Shown in pieces: positions 16,728-27,100 of a stretch of DNA of 33,301 bases (position 1 is the stretch's first letter; each line of letters starts with the position of its first letter). The notes beneath the pieces were generated by a model, which had not been told where the DNA came from, did no database searches, and saw only the letters and a program-made list of their open reading frames with translations. Position numbers and translations under genes: made by a program. This DNA is from a virus, in IMG/VR virus record IMGVR_UViG_3300047510_004223, positions 1-33,301 of that record. The stretch is one strand, 5' to 3'.

Positions 16728-19295
16728 TCAGCCGCCTAGCGTGAATTCTATGTCGGCAAAGACGTAGTTTAGTGGGCCTGCAGGGAATGCGCGGACGCCG
16801 ATATCTACCTGGCGCGCATCAGCTGGATTTATTGCAACAACAATATCAGCATAGCCGGTTATAAGGCCCTGGGTTTCCATTGCACGCATGATCTTGTCAA
16901 CGGCAGCGGACAGCTCCTGTAGAATTGTTGGAGAATTAATACGGCCGACAAAGCTGCGCAGGCCATTGCGTAGTACGCGAACCACGTAATCGCGTACTTC
17001 TACGATTGAGATCTCTTCGTCCTCAGCAGCACCCGACGACGATGTCGTGATGCCGTGTACAATGCGACCGCCACCAGCTACTGGCTCCAGCAAGCATACG
17101 CCCGCTCCAATAAGGCTGTTGACGACGCTTGGACGGTAAGAGCGCGAGCGCGGGATCGAGAAGCCAGCAAGCGTCTTGTTTGTGGCCGGTTCAGCGATAA
17201 ACGACTTGGCGCTCAGATAACCTGCGAGAGCGGGCGCAGCAAAGTAGCCGGCAAGCACAACGTTCCCTGCGGCACCAAAATTACGCACAATCTGGTCCGG
17301 AGCTATATAAATGACGCGCTGAGTATCGCCGAATGCGTCCTGTACCGAGTAGTTCGCCAGGTCTTCGATGTCGCCATCGAGCACTTCTTGTGGATCGTCG
17401 CCCTGGATGCCCTCGAAGATGCCAACATTCTCTACTGCTGCATCCTCTGCGCCGGTCAGATTTTCCGGCAGAAGGCCATTGATTGCACCGCAGATCAAAA
17501 TGCGCTCCTGAGCATTTAGGATTGTGCTTTGCGACAGAACGTGGGTTTTGCCTGTTGCAAAAATATTGCTTATGGCCTGGCGCGGGAGTGGGACGACGAA
17601 CTGGACATCAACCTGCTCTGCTGCATCATAAGCAGATACCCAGTTTGTGTCAAAGTAATCAGCATCATCCACATCAACATACTGAATTCGTAGGCCTTTG
17701 CCTGCCGTCAGATGCAGATCAACTACGTCATCACTCAGGCAGAAGTATGCCGAGCTGCTGGCGGCTTCGCTGTTCAGCAGGAACCAGCGCAGGTCGCTGC
17801 CGCTCTGAGCAACCGAGCCAGGAACAGTTGGATCTGGGATCAGCAAAACCTTGGCTAGGCCGGTTGCGCCATAACCATCACCAACCTCTAGGATTTCATA
17901 GCGGCCAAAGGTATTGGTTGCGCCTGCATCAAAGATGTCGATGAAGTTGCCGACGTCGCTTGCAGAAAGGACGCCCGTTGTCGTCTGGAAGAAGGTGTCG
18001 CCGCCCAAGTCATAGACATAGCCGTCAGTGCCCTCTTGCAGCATCTCTAGAAGCATGACAGCGGTATAAGCATTTGTCTGCACTGCAGAGAAGTTGTTGT
18101 AGACTGCGAGCATTGAGTCGCCGTACGCGGTATCGTAGAAGTCTGCCTTGTCAAGGGTGCGGATCTGCTCCTCAGTGCCATCAGGATTTACTACAAAGAC
18201 ATTTATCTTTGAATCCATGTCCGGCGTACCGCCGCCATTGATTGCAAAAATGCAGTCTTCCATGTCCTGATCGCCAGTTGCGCCTTCAACTTCTGTGCTG
18301 AGAGGATTGTCTGCAGCCATCAGAAGCTCAGACGTCTGACGTGGAACCGGTGGCTTGCACTGCAGCGCGACCACAGAGGCTGCGCCATTTTCGAAGGCCA
18401 TGGCAGCGCCGAGGCTAAGCGTGTTATCTTCGCTTGGCTGACCATGCTTTGCATAAAGCTCGCTTGGCGAGAAGAACTCCTGGGGATCATTTACAAAAGA
18501 ATTTGCGATATACAGCGCATCAAGGCTGTCTCCGGCAACCAGCACTCCGCTGTTGACAGTAATAACGAACTTGTCGCCCACGTTAAATGGCTGGCTGCCC
18601 TCTGTGATCGAGAACTGCAGAATACCATTGCTATATGCGTTGCCATCCGACTTCCAGCGGATCTGGTCGCCAGCGGCATCGCGAACGGCACCGGTCACTG
18701 AGCCGGTTACCGAGAATATGGCGCGGGTCGGGATAATTGTTCCTGTACCATCCTTGGACACAGCCGTGCAGCGCACGGTCCACGTCTCTGGCTGTGCATT
18801 TGAATCCAGCAGCGAGGCGCTTGATACATCAAGCGTGCCGTTGCCATAGTTTGATGCAAACTTCTTATACAGAACTGGCAGGCCGCCTTCGGTACCAAAG
18901 TCCTGAAGGCTGGCACCCTGCAGCTGAACGCGGCCAGTTAGCGGGTCTACGCGGACGTCATAGCGTGAGTCAAATGCGTCTGCAGTAATCGCCTGCTCTA
19001 GAACGCGCAGAGCTACGCCATTCTTGCGAATCTCAGTGCGATTTGGAACCAGGTCAATCTGCGAAATCTGGAAATGCCGACCGTCTGGAGCGTTCGTGTT
19101 GCCGCTAAAATCGGGATTTACGCCATCCTGGCCGCCACCGCGGGCCTGGAATGCAAGAGTCTCTTCGGCACGGCCCTCGCCCATGATAAGGGCGGTACGC
19201 AGACCGCCAGCAATGCTGACGGTGTTGGTGCGGACTCTCTGTCTAACGAAAACGCCGGGGCGGACGCGAGTATTGATTCCTGGAATATTTGCCAT
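16728..19295 (-). CDS. Tail sheath protein (contractile)
   Basis: 855 residues from the ATG at 19295. The N-terminus (IPGINTRVRPGVFVRQRVR, VSIAGGLRTALIMGEGRAEE) and the C-terminus (ALPGS-like core ending VDIGVRAFPAGPLNYVFADI and EFTLGG) are typical of contractile sheath subunits, whose termini form the inter-subunit mesh. The C-terminal core includes INSPTILQELSAAVDKIMRAM and YADIVVAINPADARQ. Residues about 160-270 look like an inserted beta domain (QFSITEGSQPFNVGDKFVI), probably surface exposed. A TTG at 19307 would extend the protein by four residues (MGSL), but the ATG fits the expected MANIPG start and has GGGG six bases upstream. The gene is paired with the tube gene downstream. The upstream gap carries a promoter-like sequence. 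Confidence 0.92.
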   Translation of the reverse strand: MANIPGINTRVRPGVFVRQRVRTNTVSIAGGLRTALIMGEGRAEETLAFQARGGGQDGVNPDFSGNTNAPDGRHFQISQIDLVPNRTEIRKNGVALRVLEQAITADAFDSRYDVRVDPLTGRVQLQGASLQDFGTEGGLPVLYKKFASNYGNGTLDVSSASLLDSNAQPETWTVRCTAVSKDGTGTIIPTRAIFSVTGSVTGAVRDAAGDQIRWKSDGNAYSNGILQFSITEGSQPFNVGDKFVITVNSGVLVAGDSLDALYIANSFVNDPQEFFSPSELYAKHGQPSEDNTLSLGAAMAFENGAASVVALQCKPPVPRQTSELLMAADNPLSTEVEGATGDQDMEDCIFAINGGGTPDMDSKINVFVVNPDGTEEQIRTLDKADFYDTAYGDSMLAVYNNFSAVQTNAYTAVMLLEMLQEGTDGYVYDLGGDTFFQTTTGVLSASDVGNFIDIFDAGATNTFGRYEILEVGDGYGATGLAKVLLIPDPTVPGSVAQSGSDLRWFLLNSEAASSSAYFCLSDDVVDLHLTAGKGLRIQYVDVDDADYFDTNWVSAYDAAEQVDVQFVVPLPRQAISNIFATGKTHVLSQSTILNAQERILICGAINGLLPENLTGAEDAAVENVGIFEGIQGDDPQEVLDGDIEDLANYSVQDAFGDTQRVIYIAPDQIVRNFGAAGNVVLAGYFAAPALAGYLSAKSFIAEPATNKTLAGFSIPRSRSYRPSVVNSLIGAGVCLLEPVAGGGRIVHGITTSSSGAAEDEEISIVEVRDYVVRVLRNGLRSFVGRINSPTILQELSAAVDKIMRAMETQGLITGYADIVVAINPADARQVDIGVRAFPAGPLNYVFADIEFTLGG

Positions 19296-19345
19296 TAAAG
19301 ACCCCAAAGTGCTGGTTCAGCTCTAGCCTGTTAAAAAACATTAAT

Positions 19346-19363
19346 TGATCGGTAGCCCGATTA
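19346..19363 (-). repeat. Small hairpin in the sheath leader
   Basis: ATCGG (19348-19352) and CCGAT (19357-19361) are exact inverted repeats around a four-base loop, extendable by a G-T wobble and a T-A pair. It overlaps the candidate -10 sequence of the sheath promoter, so it may be an operator or a 5' mRNA hairpin. The following T-run starts too far away for a normal terminator. Confidence 0.4.
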
Positions 19364-19390
19364 TCTCGAGTAGATTTTTATTTATTGCAA
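19360..19390 (-). promoter_or_regulatory. Promoter-like sequence ahead of the sheath gene
   Basis: On the minus strand TTGCAA (19385-19390) and GATAAT (19360-19365) resemble -35 and -10 boxes, but the 19-base spacer is longer than the usual 17. The AT-rich stretch between them also contains AATAAATA (19379-19386), one base from the T4-type late promoter box TATAAATA. It is one of only two sizeable gaps in the window and precedes the two most highly expressed tail proteins. Confidence 0.4.
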
Positions 19391-19394
19391 GATG

Positions 19395-20450
19395 TTATAG
19401 GCTCACCTCGAAAGATATGGTCCCAAGAGAGGGAACATTCGACCTGTATACTTTATAGAGAATTCCATCGCTGATTACGCTGCCTATCTCGGTAAAATAT
19501 CCAACCGAGAAGGCAATGCTGTACCGGGCAGGACTTGCAAAAAATGCAAACTGACCGGGGTCAACGGTAAAACTGTACTGCCCTGCTGGTGTTGCCTGCA
19601 GATAAAACGGCAAGGACTCTATATTTGTAGCATTCAAAAGCGAGAAGCTCTCTGCGCCAAAGTACACTCGGAAATCGCCGGCGGGCTCTACCGCAATCCG
19701 CGCCTCAGAGGCGGGCGGCAGATCGGTCTCGATTATATCCATATCAAGACAGACTTGGATGCGTTCTATTGCGCTAGATATTGGAATGCGACGGCGGAAC
19801 TCCGACAGCGTATCAAGTGAAATCGTAGAATAATAATAAGGATCGTTTGAGCCGTACGTCTCTGCCTGCTCACCACTTCCACGGATTTCTTTTATAAAGA
19901 GTCCGCTTTGTTGAAGGGTATAGCGATAGGTAGACGTCAGCATTATCATGATAATGTCATGTAGACGGGTGGTGTCGACAAGGCTTCGTGATATTATCTT
20001 TATCTCGAAGTTACTCTCCCAGAGGCCTACAAAGCTATAAGCCACGGGGGCGCGGATGTATTCCACGCGCCCCGACTCATCCATCACTGGCGTGTCGCCG
20101 TACTCGAAATCCCATTTGTTTTGATTTATCGAGACGGGCTTGTACTGTATAGAGTTCTGCTTAACTATAATGGCTGGCAAAAAAGAACCAGCATTTTTGT
20201 ACTGCGCACCTATATAAAGGCGCGTTGTTGTGTCATCATCCATGCCGGCATCTGGTGCCAGACCGGACGCAGGAGGGGTTTTGCCAAAGCCCCAGTCATC
20301 TGGAACCCAGCGATACATGCGATCACGGGCAAAACCCTCGCGCAACTGATCTATTAGCAAATTCCGACCTGCCTCCATGGCAGTATTCTGGACGATCTTG
20401 TCCAGAACGTATATGTCAGAATTTGCTATAAAGCCAGTTGTTCCGCGCAT
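19395..20450 (-). CDS. Probable tail terminator / tail completion protein with C-terminal beta extension
   Basis: 351 residues. The middle (about 125-225) has the pattern of tail terminator proteins: a strand region around YSFVGLWESNFEIKIISRS, a helix DTTRLHDIIMIMLTSTYRY, then GLFIKEIRGSGEQAETYG and STISLDTLSEFRRRIPI. The N-terminal ~60 residues are helical (EAGRNLLIDQLREGFARDR). The last ~110 residues form an extra beta-rich region (RVYFGAESFSLL, GQYSFTVDPGQFAFF) not normally present in small terminators. It lies directly upstream of the sheath gene, a usual place for neck/terminator genes. The ATG at 20450 shares one base with the TAA of the previous gene (TAATG), indicating coupling. The function call is an inference from fold pattern and position; a neck or connector protein is the main alternative. 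Confidence 0.6.
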   Translation of the reverse strand: MRGTTGFIANSDIYVLDKIVQNTAMEAGRNLLIDQLREGFARDRMYRWVPDDWGFGKTPPASGLAPDAGMDDDTTTRLYIGAQYKNAGSFLPAIIVKQNSIQYKPVSINQNKWDFEYGDTPVMDESGRVEYIRAPVAYSFVGLWESNFEIKIISRSLVDTTRLHDIIMIMLTSTYRYTLQQSGLFIKEIRGSGEQAETYGSNDPYYYSTISLDTLSEFRRRIPISSAIERIQVCLDMDIIETDLPPASEARIAVEPAGDFRVYFGAESFSLLNATNIESLPFYLQATPAGQYSFTVDPGQFAFFASPARYSIAFSVGYFTEIGSVISDGILYKVYRSNVPSLGTISFEVSL

Positions 20451-21106
20451 TAGATTAATATCTCTAGTTCCTTCTTTCCTGATACAATACTTATTGGTTT
20501 AAATAGTGGTTTTTGGCCTGGTTTTGTGAATTCCGCTGTATATTCTCCAGGCGGCAGCATGGCGATCCATTCGCCAGTGGCGGCAGTCTTTGTCTTTTTA
20601 ACCATTACGCTTTTGTTGTCGAATATCTTCACATCAACCGCCGCGATAGACGAGCCCTCTCGCTCTTTGAGGCGACCACGAATAAGCGTAGATGTTTGCT
20701 TCTCCGATGCCGACTCACTATGGATCGCGGTTTGCGGCATCGGATCAACTTCCCTTGATGGAATCTTTATGCCACTATTTCTTGCATTGTCTCCTATAAC
20801 AAGTGGCTGTGAAGCTTCTGCAGGCTGCTTGACTGCGTCATCATGATTAACCTGCTTAGAAGCCGAACTAGATCGGATTTCCATTACCTCGGAAACATCA
20901 GACTCAACATTTGTTTCACTGATCTCAGTATCAGGGTGCTCCTCGATTTTCGCAGGGCTGCCTTTTTCTTTTTTTGAGAGCGCATCAAGTTTCATCTCAA
21001 GCATGGCATTTCGCGTCTCAAGCGCAGCAAGCTTTGTCAGTACCTGACTAATTTGCTCAGGAAGAGAATATATTATATCTAGTGCCGAGGAATATTGCTG
21101 AGTCAT
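20450..21106 (-). CDS. Small coiled-coil protein with carboxypeptidase-regulatory-like beta domain
   Basis: 218 residues. Residues about 12-48 form a short coiled coil (ISQVLTKLAALETRNAMLEM), residues 50-140 are a low-complexity, charged and Ser/Glu-rich linker, and residues about 143-218 resemble a carboxypeptidase-regulatory/Cna-B-like beta sandwich (IRGRLKEREGSSIAAVDV, TAATGEWIAMLPPGEYTAEF). Such domains often decorate phage virion surfaces or bind carbohydrate or other proteins. ATG start at 21106 with GGAG seven bases upstream. It lies between the giant fibre gene and the terminator-like gene with which it overlaps by one base. The coiled coil could make it a trimeric adaptor or fibre connector. 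I do not recognise a named phage homologue. Confidence 0.72.
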   Translation of the reverse strand: MTQQYSSALDIIYSLPEQISQVLTKLAALETRNAMLEMKLDALSKKEKGSPAKIEEHPDTEISETNVESDVSEVMEIRSSSASKQVNHDDAVKQPAEASQPLVIGDNARNSGIKIPSREVDPMPQTAIHSESASEKQTSTLIRGRLKEREGSSIAAVDVKIFDNKSVMVKKTKTAATGEWIAMLPPGEYTAEFTKPGQKPLFKPISIVSGKKELEILI

Positions 21107-21125
21107 CTGCTTTCTCCGTGGTTAA

Positions 21126-24100
21126 TCAGTATGTGGTAATGCTGAGAGCATCATTAATATAGCTATTTCCTACCTTGAGCCTGACGTACTCAAGACCCCA
21201 TCTATCATTGCTTGGAGAATCATGAGCCCTCCAGACAAGATAAATTCGCTCTCTTGTGGTTCCTCGATTGATGTCGACCGGATATGTGCCGTCAGCACTT
21301 AATAAAAGATTTGAAGAGGAATCCGCTCTACTGTATATTATCGTCCCCTGGTACAATGATCCGTTTGCCATGTCCTGATCATATCCGATATAAGCAGTAT
21401 GAGAAGAATTTACGAACCACCCACCCGCGTTACCAGTGTACGTGGCAGGTGATCCAGTTCCGACTCTTAGCTTAACTCCCTGGCTATTGACCAGCGCCAA
21501 CCTAAAGTTTTCCGGAAGAAGGCCATCAATCTTTCTGACGCTGACAGCAATCTCCCTCAGCTGTGGATACGAGCCAAGCAGATGGGTAATATCTATTAGA
21601 CCTATGTGTCCGACGGCAGCAGAGTTAAACGAACCAAACTCATCAGTAAAATCTAGTGAAATCGGTACGTCAGTAGTGCCGCCTGGGAGTTCTGCCTGAT
21701 AAATATAGTGAGCAGGAAAAAGAGGAACCTCTATATATCTCCATGTTACACCAAGACTATCCCTTTTAAGGGCAAACCTACTAGCCACAGTTAGATCTTC
21801 GTCGACTGTAAGGTCATTTCCTACGCTTGCGTCATTGTCTACGACTAGGCCATTTGTAGTCCGCAGTGTCCCGTTCACCCTCGCAACAAATGGAGATGTA
21901 CTAGGATTTATATTTATGAATTCTGCATTTAAGTCTAGCTGTGTGCCAGACATATTGATGCTAGTCGACCCGCCATTAATCAGTATTATTTCCGAGTCCA
22001 TCTGTATTTTCGATGGAGTGGCCGACCCTGAAGATGTTAGTGATATCTCTGAATAATTAGAATTTCCATATGAGCCGATAAGCGCTGTCGCGAAGTCCGG
22101 CGCATCAGCCGTATAAAGGGCCACGCTATCCGTAGCATATATATCGATGTTGTCTGAGGCCATGTTTACTGCTGTCGATGGTGGGCCTGCAGATATCTCT
22201 CCTATCGCAATAGTAGTATTCCCAGGAATAACTCCTATATCTATATTAGACTGAACTGCAGAAGCTACAGTAGAAGAGCCTATCGATACGCTTCTTGATT
22301 CAGAGCTATTTGCACTAGCTATGCTGACGTCCGCGCCATCCACAACCGTGTCGCCTTTTATATTGGTCGTGGAAGTTCTGTCTGGTTTTCCTATGTTGAT
22401 GGATGGACTGCTTAAATGAATCCCATCGCTTCCTGCGTATACGTCCGTCCTACCAATCAATGATGAGCCAACCTCTACAGACGAGTATCCTGGCCCATTG
22501 TTCGCACCAATGCTGATTGACCTTGTTATTCCTGATGGCAAATCGTCGCTACCGATATTAATTGAGTAGTCGCCAACAGCATTGCCCATATCTATGTTTA
22601 GGTCAGCTGGCGAGGTCTCGATACTCCAGCTGTTGCTGGATCCGGATGCTATATGAACCGAAGACTGGCGACTGTCGACAGGAGGCTGAGCAATACCGGC
22701 AACAACCTGCACGTATGCAATCCGAGCATGCGGCGAGGCAGGCCACGAAGCAGATATCTGAAAAACACCGGACAAATCGATATACAGGTAGTTGTCAGAG
22801 TACGGCAACACTAGACCAGCATATCCGCCTCGTCCGGAGTTTATGTTATCTGATCCAAATGTGATCGGAGACTCAAATCTGCGACCATTGACATATGCTA
22901 TAACTGGGCCATAAACTCTTATTGCATTGGCAGCAAGACCTGGATTTGTCTCTGTTAGTCCTCCAGAAAATATGCTACTCCCTCTGTTATCCAAAGTCGA
23001 CGACGTCTCTGGATCTCGAGCACTATCTGCCAGACTGCTTCCTGCTACGTTACCGAAGTAGCGCTTGTCGACTGGAGCACCCAAAACAGCTGAGCCGTCC
23101 CACCAGTGATAGCCAAGAAGCAACTTGCCAGCATTTCTAACCGAGGCCAGAACGCGATATAAATCTGTACCACTGCCAGTAGGAGTCGAAGAAATATAGA
23201 CGTCTATCCACCCACTGTAGTCAGACGTATACAGGCGATGTGTTGAGCCAAGCACCGGGGTAACCGGCTCGCCTAGCGCCCAAGATAGCGCTATGCCATC
23301 ATATGTAAGCTGGTATCCATTTGAAAATACTCCGGTAGAAGGCGTATTTGGATGGTCATCAGAAACATCCACTATTCTTATAAATCCTATGCTGAGCGGA
23401 TCGGATGAGTCTGGGCGCTTGCGAATGCGATATGAAGCGCCAAGATCGCCAGACGCATCCACATGCGACTGCAACAGTCCTCGATCAGCGAAGCCTGACA
23501 AAGAAGGCACTGAAAGACTTTGACCGCCAATATAACCAGATATTGTATTTCCGCTAAGAACATACCCGGATCCCACTGGCAATGCCCCGGAGGTAATGCT
23601 TAGACCCGAAATACCCGGCTGCAAAGATGTTGCAGAAGAAGATCCAACTATACCATCCACGCCACTTGTACTAACAGATCCAACGCCAACCGATTCTGTG
23701 ATGTTGTCAGCAACAATCGAAATAATCTCTGGTCCGTCATACAGGAATCCAAATACATTTGGGATTGCTATATGTGGGTCAGTGGATGCAGGCGATGGCA
23801 TGCTTAGCTCTGAGAGAATCGCGCCATCCAGCACTGACTCGCCGCCACCACGCAGAATGGAGGCGACGCCTGTAGAAAACTGCACTTCGCATGTGTCGAC
23901 AAGCAAGCCGGCTATCCTTGATGTTACCGTCTGCCCCAGGTCTACTATTGTGCCAGACTGGCGGTACGACCTTTTAATGCGAAGATCGTTTATTGCAGCA
24001 TGGCCACTTCTCGTAGCGAAGCCATCCCGAGCAGAAGTAACGGATATGTCCGTTATTTCCAGGGCAGAGACCGTGAGCCCGAATTCGCTGCCGCTGCCAT

Positions 24101-27100
24101 TCCATGTAAAGCCTACTCCAGAGAACAGCGAGTCGTTAATACTGCATGAGTTTGCTGCAACAATTATACTACCACCGTGGGCAGAGGAGCCCGTGGCGGG
24201 TGTAGCGGTAAAGCTGCAGTCAGCAATCCTGATAGCTCCATCGGTAGTATTGCACTGTAGTGAGAATGTACCGCCACGGCTACTGCAGTCCTTGAAAACG
24301 AGCGAGCTCAGGCCGGATGATCCGAGCACAGAGATACTTGCATTCTGAGTAAACTCGCAGCCCTCGAAGACATATGTTCCGCCAGTTACTCCGGCCAGAT
24401 CAACCGTAACTGAGCTTAGTATGAGATTTGATGCAGTAAAACTCGAAGTCCCGATTATAAGCGTACTTGCGTGCGGTTCAGGTCGTCCCGAGAAAGTGTC
24501 TGATCCGACTGCACAGTCAGATGAAACACGAAGCTCACGCAAATATCCGTCTATCTGGATTGAGGCAGGTGCGGTCAGGCCCGCAATAGTAATATCATCA
24601 GCGGACGACGATGCCCGGCGACTAACGATACGTAGCCGCGCCCGCTCCTCAAACGGGTATGCATTCAGGTAAGCTATAGCGGCCTGCATGTTGGAAAAGT
24701 TGCCAACGAAATGATTTGTCAGATCAAGAACGGCATCTACACGCTCGTCGATATTGGCTATATTATAAGCAATGCTTAGGCTCGTTATTGCAGGAGTAGA
24801 AGTCCTGGCAACAGAAAGCAGCGGGACAAGCGAGCCGGCAAAGCCCTCTATTATCTCAGATAACGAAAAGTCTGTTTCGGCTACTACCTGAAACAACCCT
24901 CCCACGTTTATACACACGAAATATGTACCATTAACAGGCGGGATAGCGACATACTGCGATGTCTGTTCGACGCGAACGCCGTCTACGTATGCAACTCCTC
25001 CGTCGATTAGCACCATCCGTGTGCCCATTGGATAATTAGGAGAAACACTGGTTGCATCAACGTCGTCAGTGATGACGCCAAGCCCGCGTACTACGCCGCT
25101 GCTGCGCAACTCGGCTAGTGGCGTCTCGACGTATGCCTGAGTGACATCTTCTCGCAGCTCATCTAAACCAAGGCTGCCAAATAGCCGCTTATCAGCTATC
25201 GCCCTAATACGTCTGTCGAAAAAGCGCACAGAAGCAATCTCAAACATTTCCTCTTCATCTGTGTGATCGTAGAACTCCAGCTGTGTACTGCCGGTGCTCG
25301 CGGTGCCGCTGGCCTGCAGATCGACCCATGACATGCCAGTGCGGTCATATACGCGTACTTTGCCAAGAAGGCTATCACGAATTGCCTTTGCATTCGATGC
25401 TGCCGCCCCATTAAACTGCAGGGAAAGTTGGCCAGCAGACGGAGATGTGCTAACCAGCGTCTCGGTACCAGCAAGCCTAGAGTCAGAGACATCTACTATC
25501 TCTATACCTGAAATGCCTTCCTGCGCAGAGGCACGCATAAATGCGCCAGTAAACCCATCCCGGTCAACGAATATCTCACTAATGATTGCGTTGGGTGAGC
25601 CATCTATATCTGCAAGCGACACAGATGAAGCATCGATCCTTATTACTGCGGCAGGATCGGCAGTAAGCGCAACGCCAACCTGAACAGTGCTGGGTCCGAC
25701 TGCAGTTATCTGATAAGAGCCTATTTCTGTGCTCGTTGCAGTAGAAATGACGTGAACCACATGTCCAGGCACTATGCCAAGATCTGACACAGAACCGGTT
25801 ATTCCGATAGTACTCCCAGATATCGTTGCGGCGCCAGAGTAGTAGTTTGCAAAGTCCTGATGATTTATGCCATTAACAGAGAAGCGTCCGGTTATAGTGG
25901 GATATGAGCGGAATCCAACTACGCCGGCGCCATTGCTGCCAAAGCCGCATAGTTCGCTTCCGCGCGCAGCCGCAGCTGTGTCGCTGGTTATCTGCAGCCA
26001 GTAATCAGCCGAGTCCGACCAATTATGAATGATAGCAATCTCGCTGCCTATAACATAAGCAGCGGCAGGCACTGCGTTTCCAGCTGCCGCACTGCATAAA
26101 ACATAATTTATTCTCTCTGCTATGCTAGCAGCGGTAACTTTTAGAACGGGCGTTACTCCAGTTCTATCTAGGTGCAGGCTGTCTACTATGACGCTCTTAC
26201 TGGTGCCCGCACCAGTGGCAACCTGCATATGAAGCTCGCATGAAGCATCAATGAAAAGCGGATTCAGCCCTAGGCTCACTACTTTTGCAGCATTTGGCCT
26301 AGCGAGAAGCAGCGTATCTGCAGTAGACGTTCCCGGGAAAGTTGCCGCAGCCAGGGCAGATTTTAGATTTGATACGCTTGATTTACCAAAGATAGCCGCC
26401 TGTATAGCTCCAGACGCAACTGGCAGTGGCCTAAAAAGCTCAAGCTGGGTAGAGTCAAGAGTGGGCTTTGATCCTGTTCCAACTCTAGGTCCAACCTCGG
26501 CAATTACATATGCCTCGTTGCCGAACACAAGCACTTCACCGCGGACAACCTTGAAATCCCTGAGCGTATCTGATCCAAAGTCCACAACATAGCGCGAGAT
26601 AACCGTTGCAGCCGTAGTGCCGCTAGATGGATATAACTGCAGATTTCGATTCCAGCCTAGTGGATCATTCTCCCATGCAGATATGCCATTTGAATGAGCA
26701 TCATCTAGGTGCTGTCGCAGTTCTTCGCCGCGTAAAGCCTCTAGCTCCTCGAGAGCCTCCTGAACATTGCTTGCCGTTATATAACTAAAAGAGCCCGCAA
26801 CAGAAATATTCGATGCAGCGTGCGCAGCGACAGCAGAGGGAGAAGTGTGAGCCGCAAGGGCATCTGCTAGCTCTCTAATCGCATCCGCTACCGTCGTACC
26901 AGAGATCCCTGTTAGCCAAGGCGGAGTCGAAGAAGGATAAGCAGAGTCAAGAAGAATCTGATCGGAGTCATGAGGGAATGCTCCGCTTAGGTGGTGGCTC
27001 GCAAAGTCTGCGATCAGCTGTGCCAGCGCAGACTGCAGCACCTGTATGTCTATGTCATTTGAAGTGATCTGATCACGCAAGAATTGCGTAGAGAAGTCTA

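Noticed and set aside
16023-19295. R-type tailocin or other contractile injection system instead of a phage
   Set aside because: Giant fibre genes and a terminator-like gene upstream fit a phage, but with no capsid or packaging gene in the window this cannot be excluded; phage is kept as the more likely reading.
21126-21900. Diversity-generating retroelement target at the fibre tip
   Set aside because: No reverse transcriptase gene, no template repeat pair and no adenine-biased variable codon pattern are visible near the C-terminal tip.
23596-24348. Long open frame of 250 codons on the plus strand
   Set aside because: It lies antisense inside the giant fibre gene, has low-complexity Pro/Ser/Thr-rich composition caused by the repetitive opposite strand, and has no neighbours on its strand.
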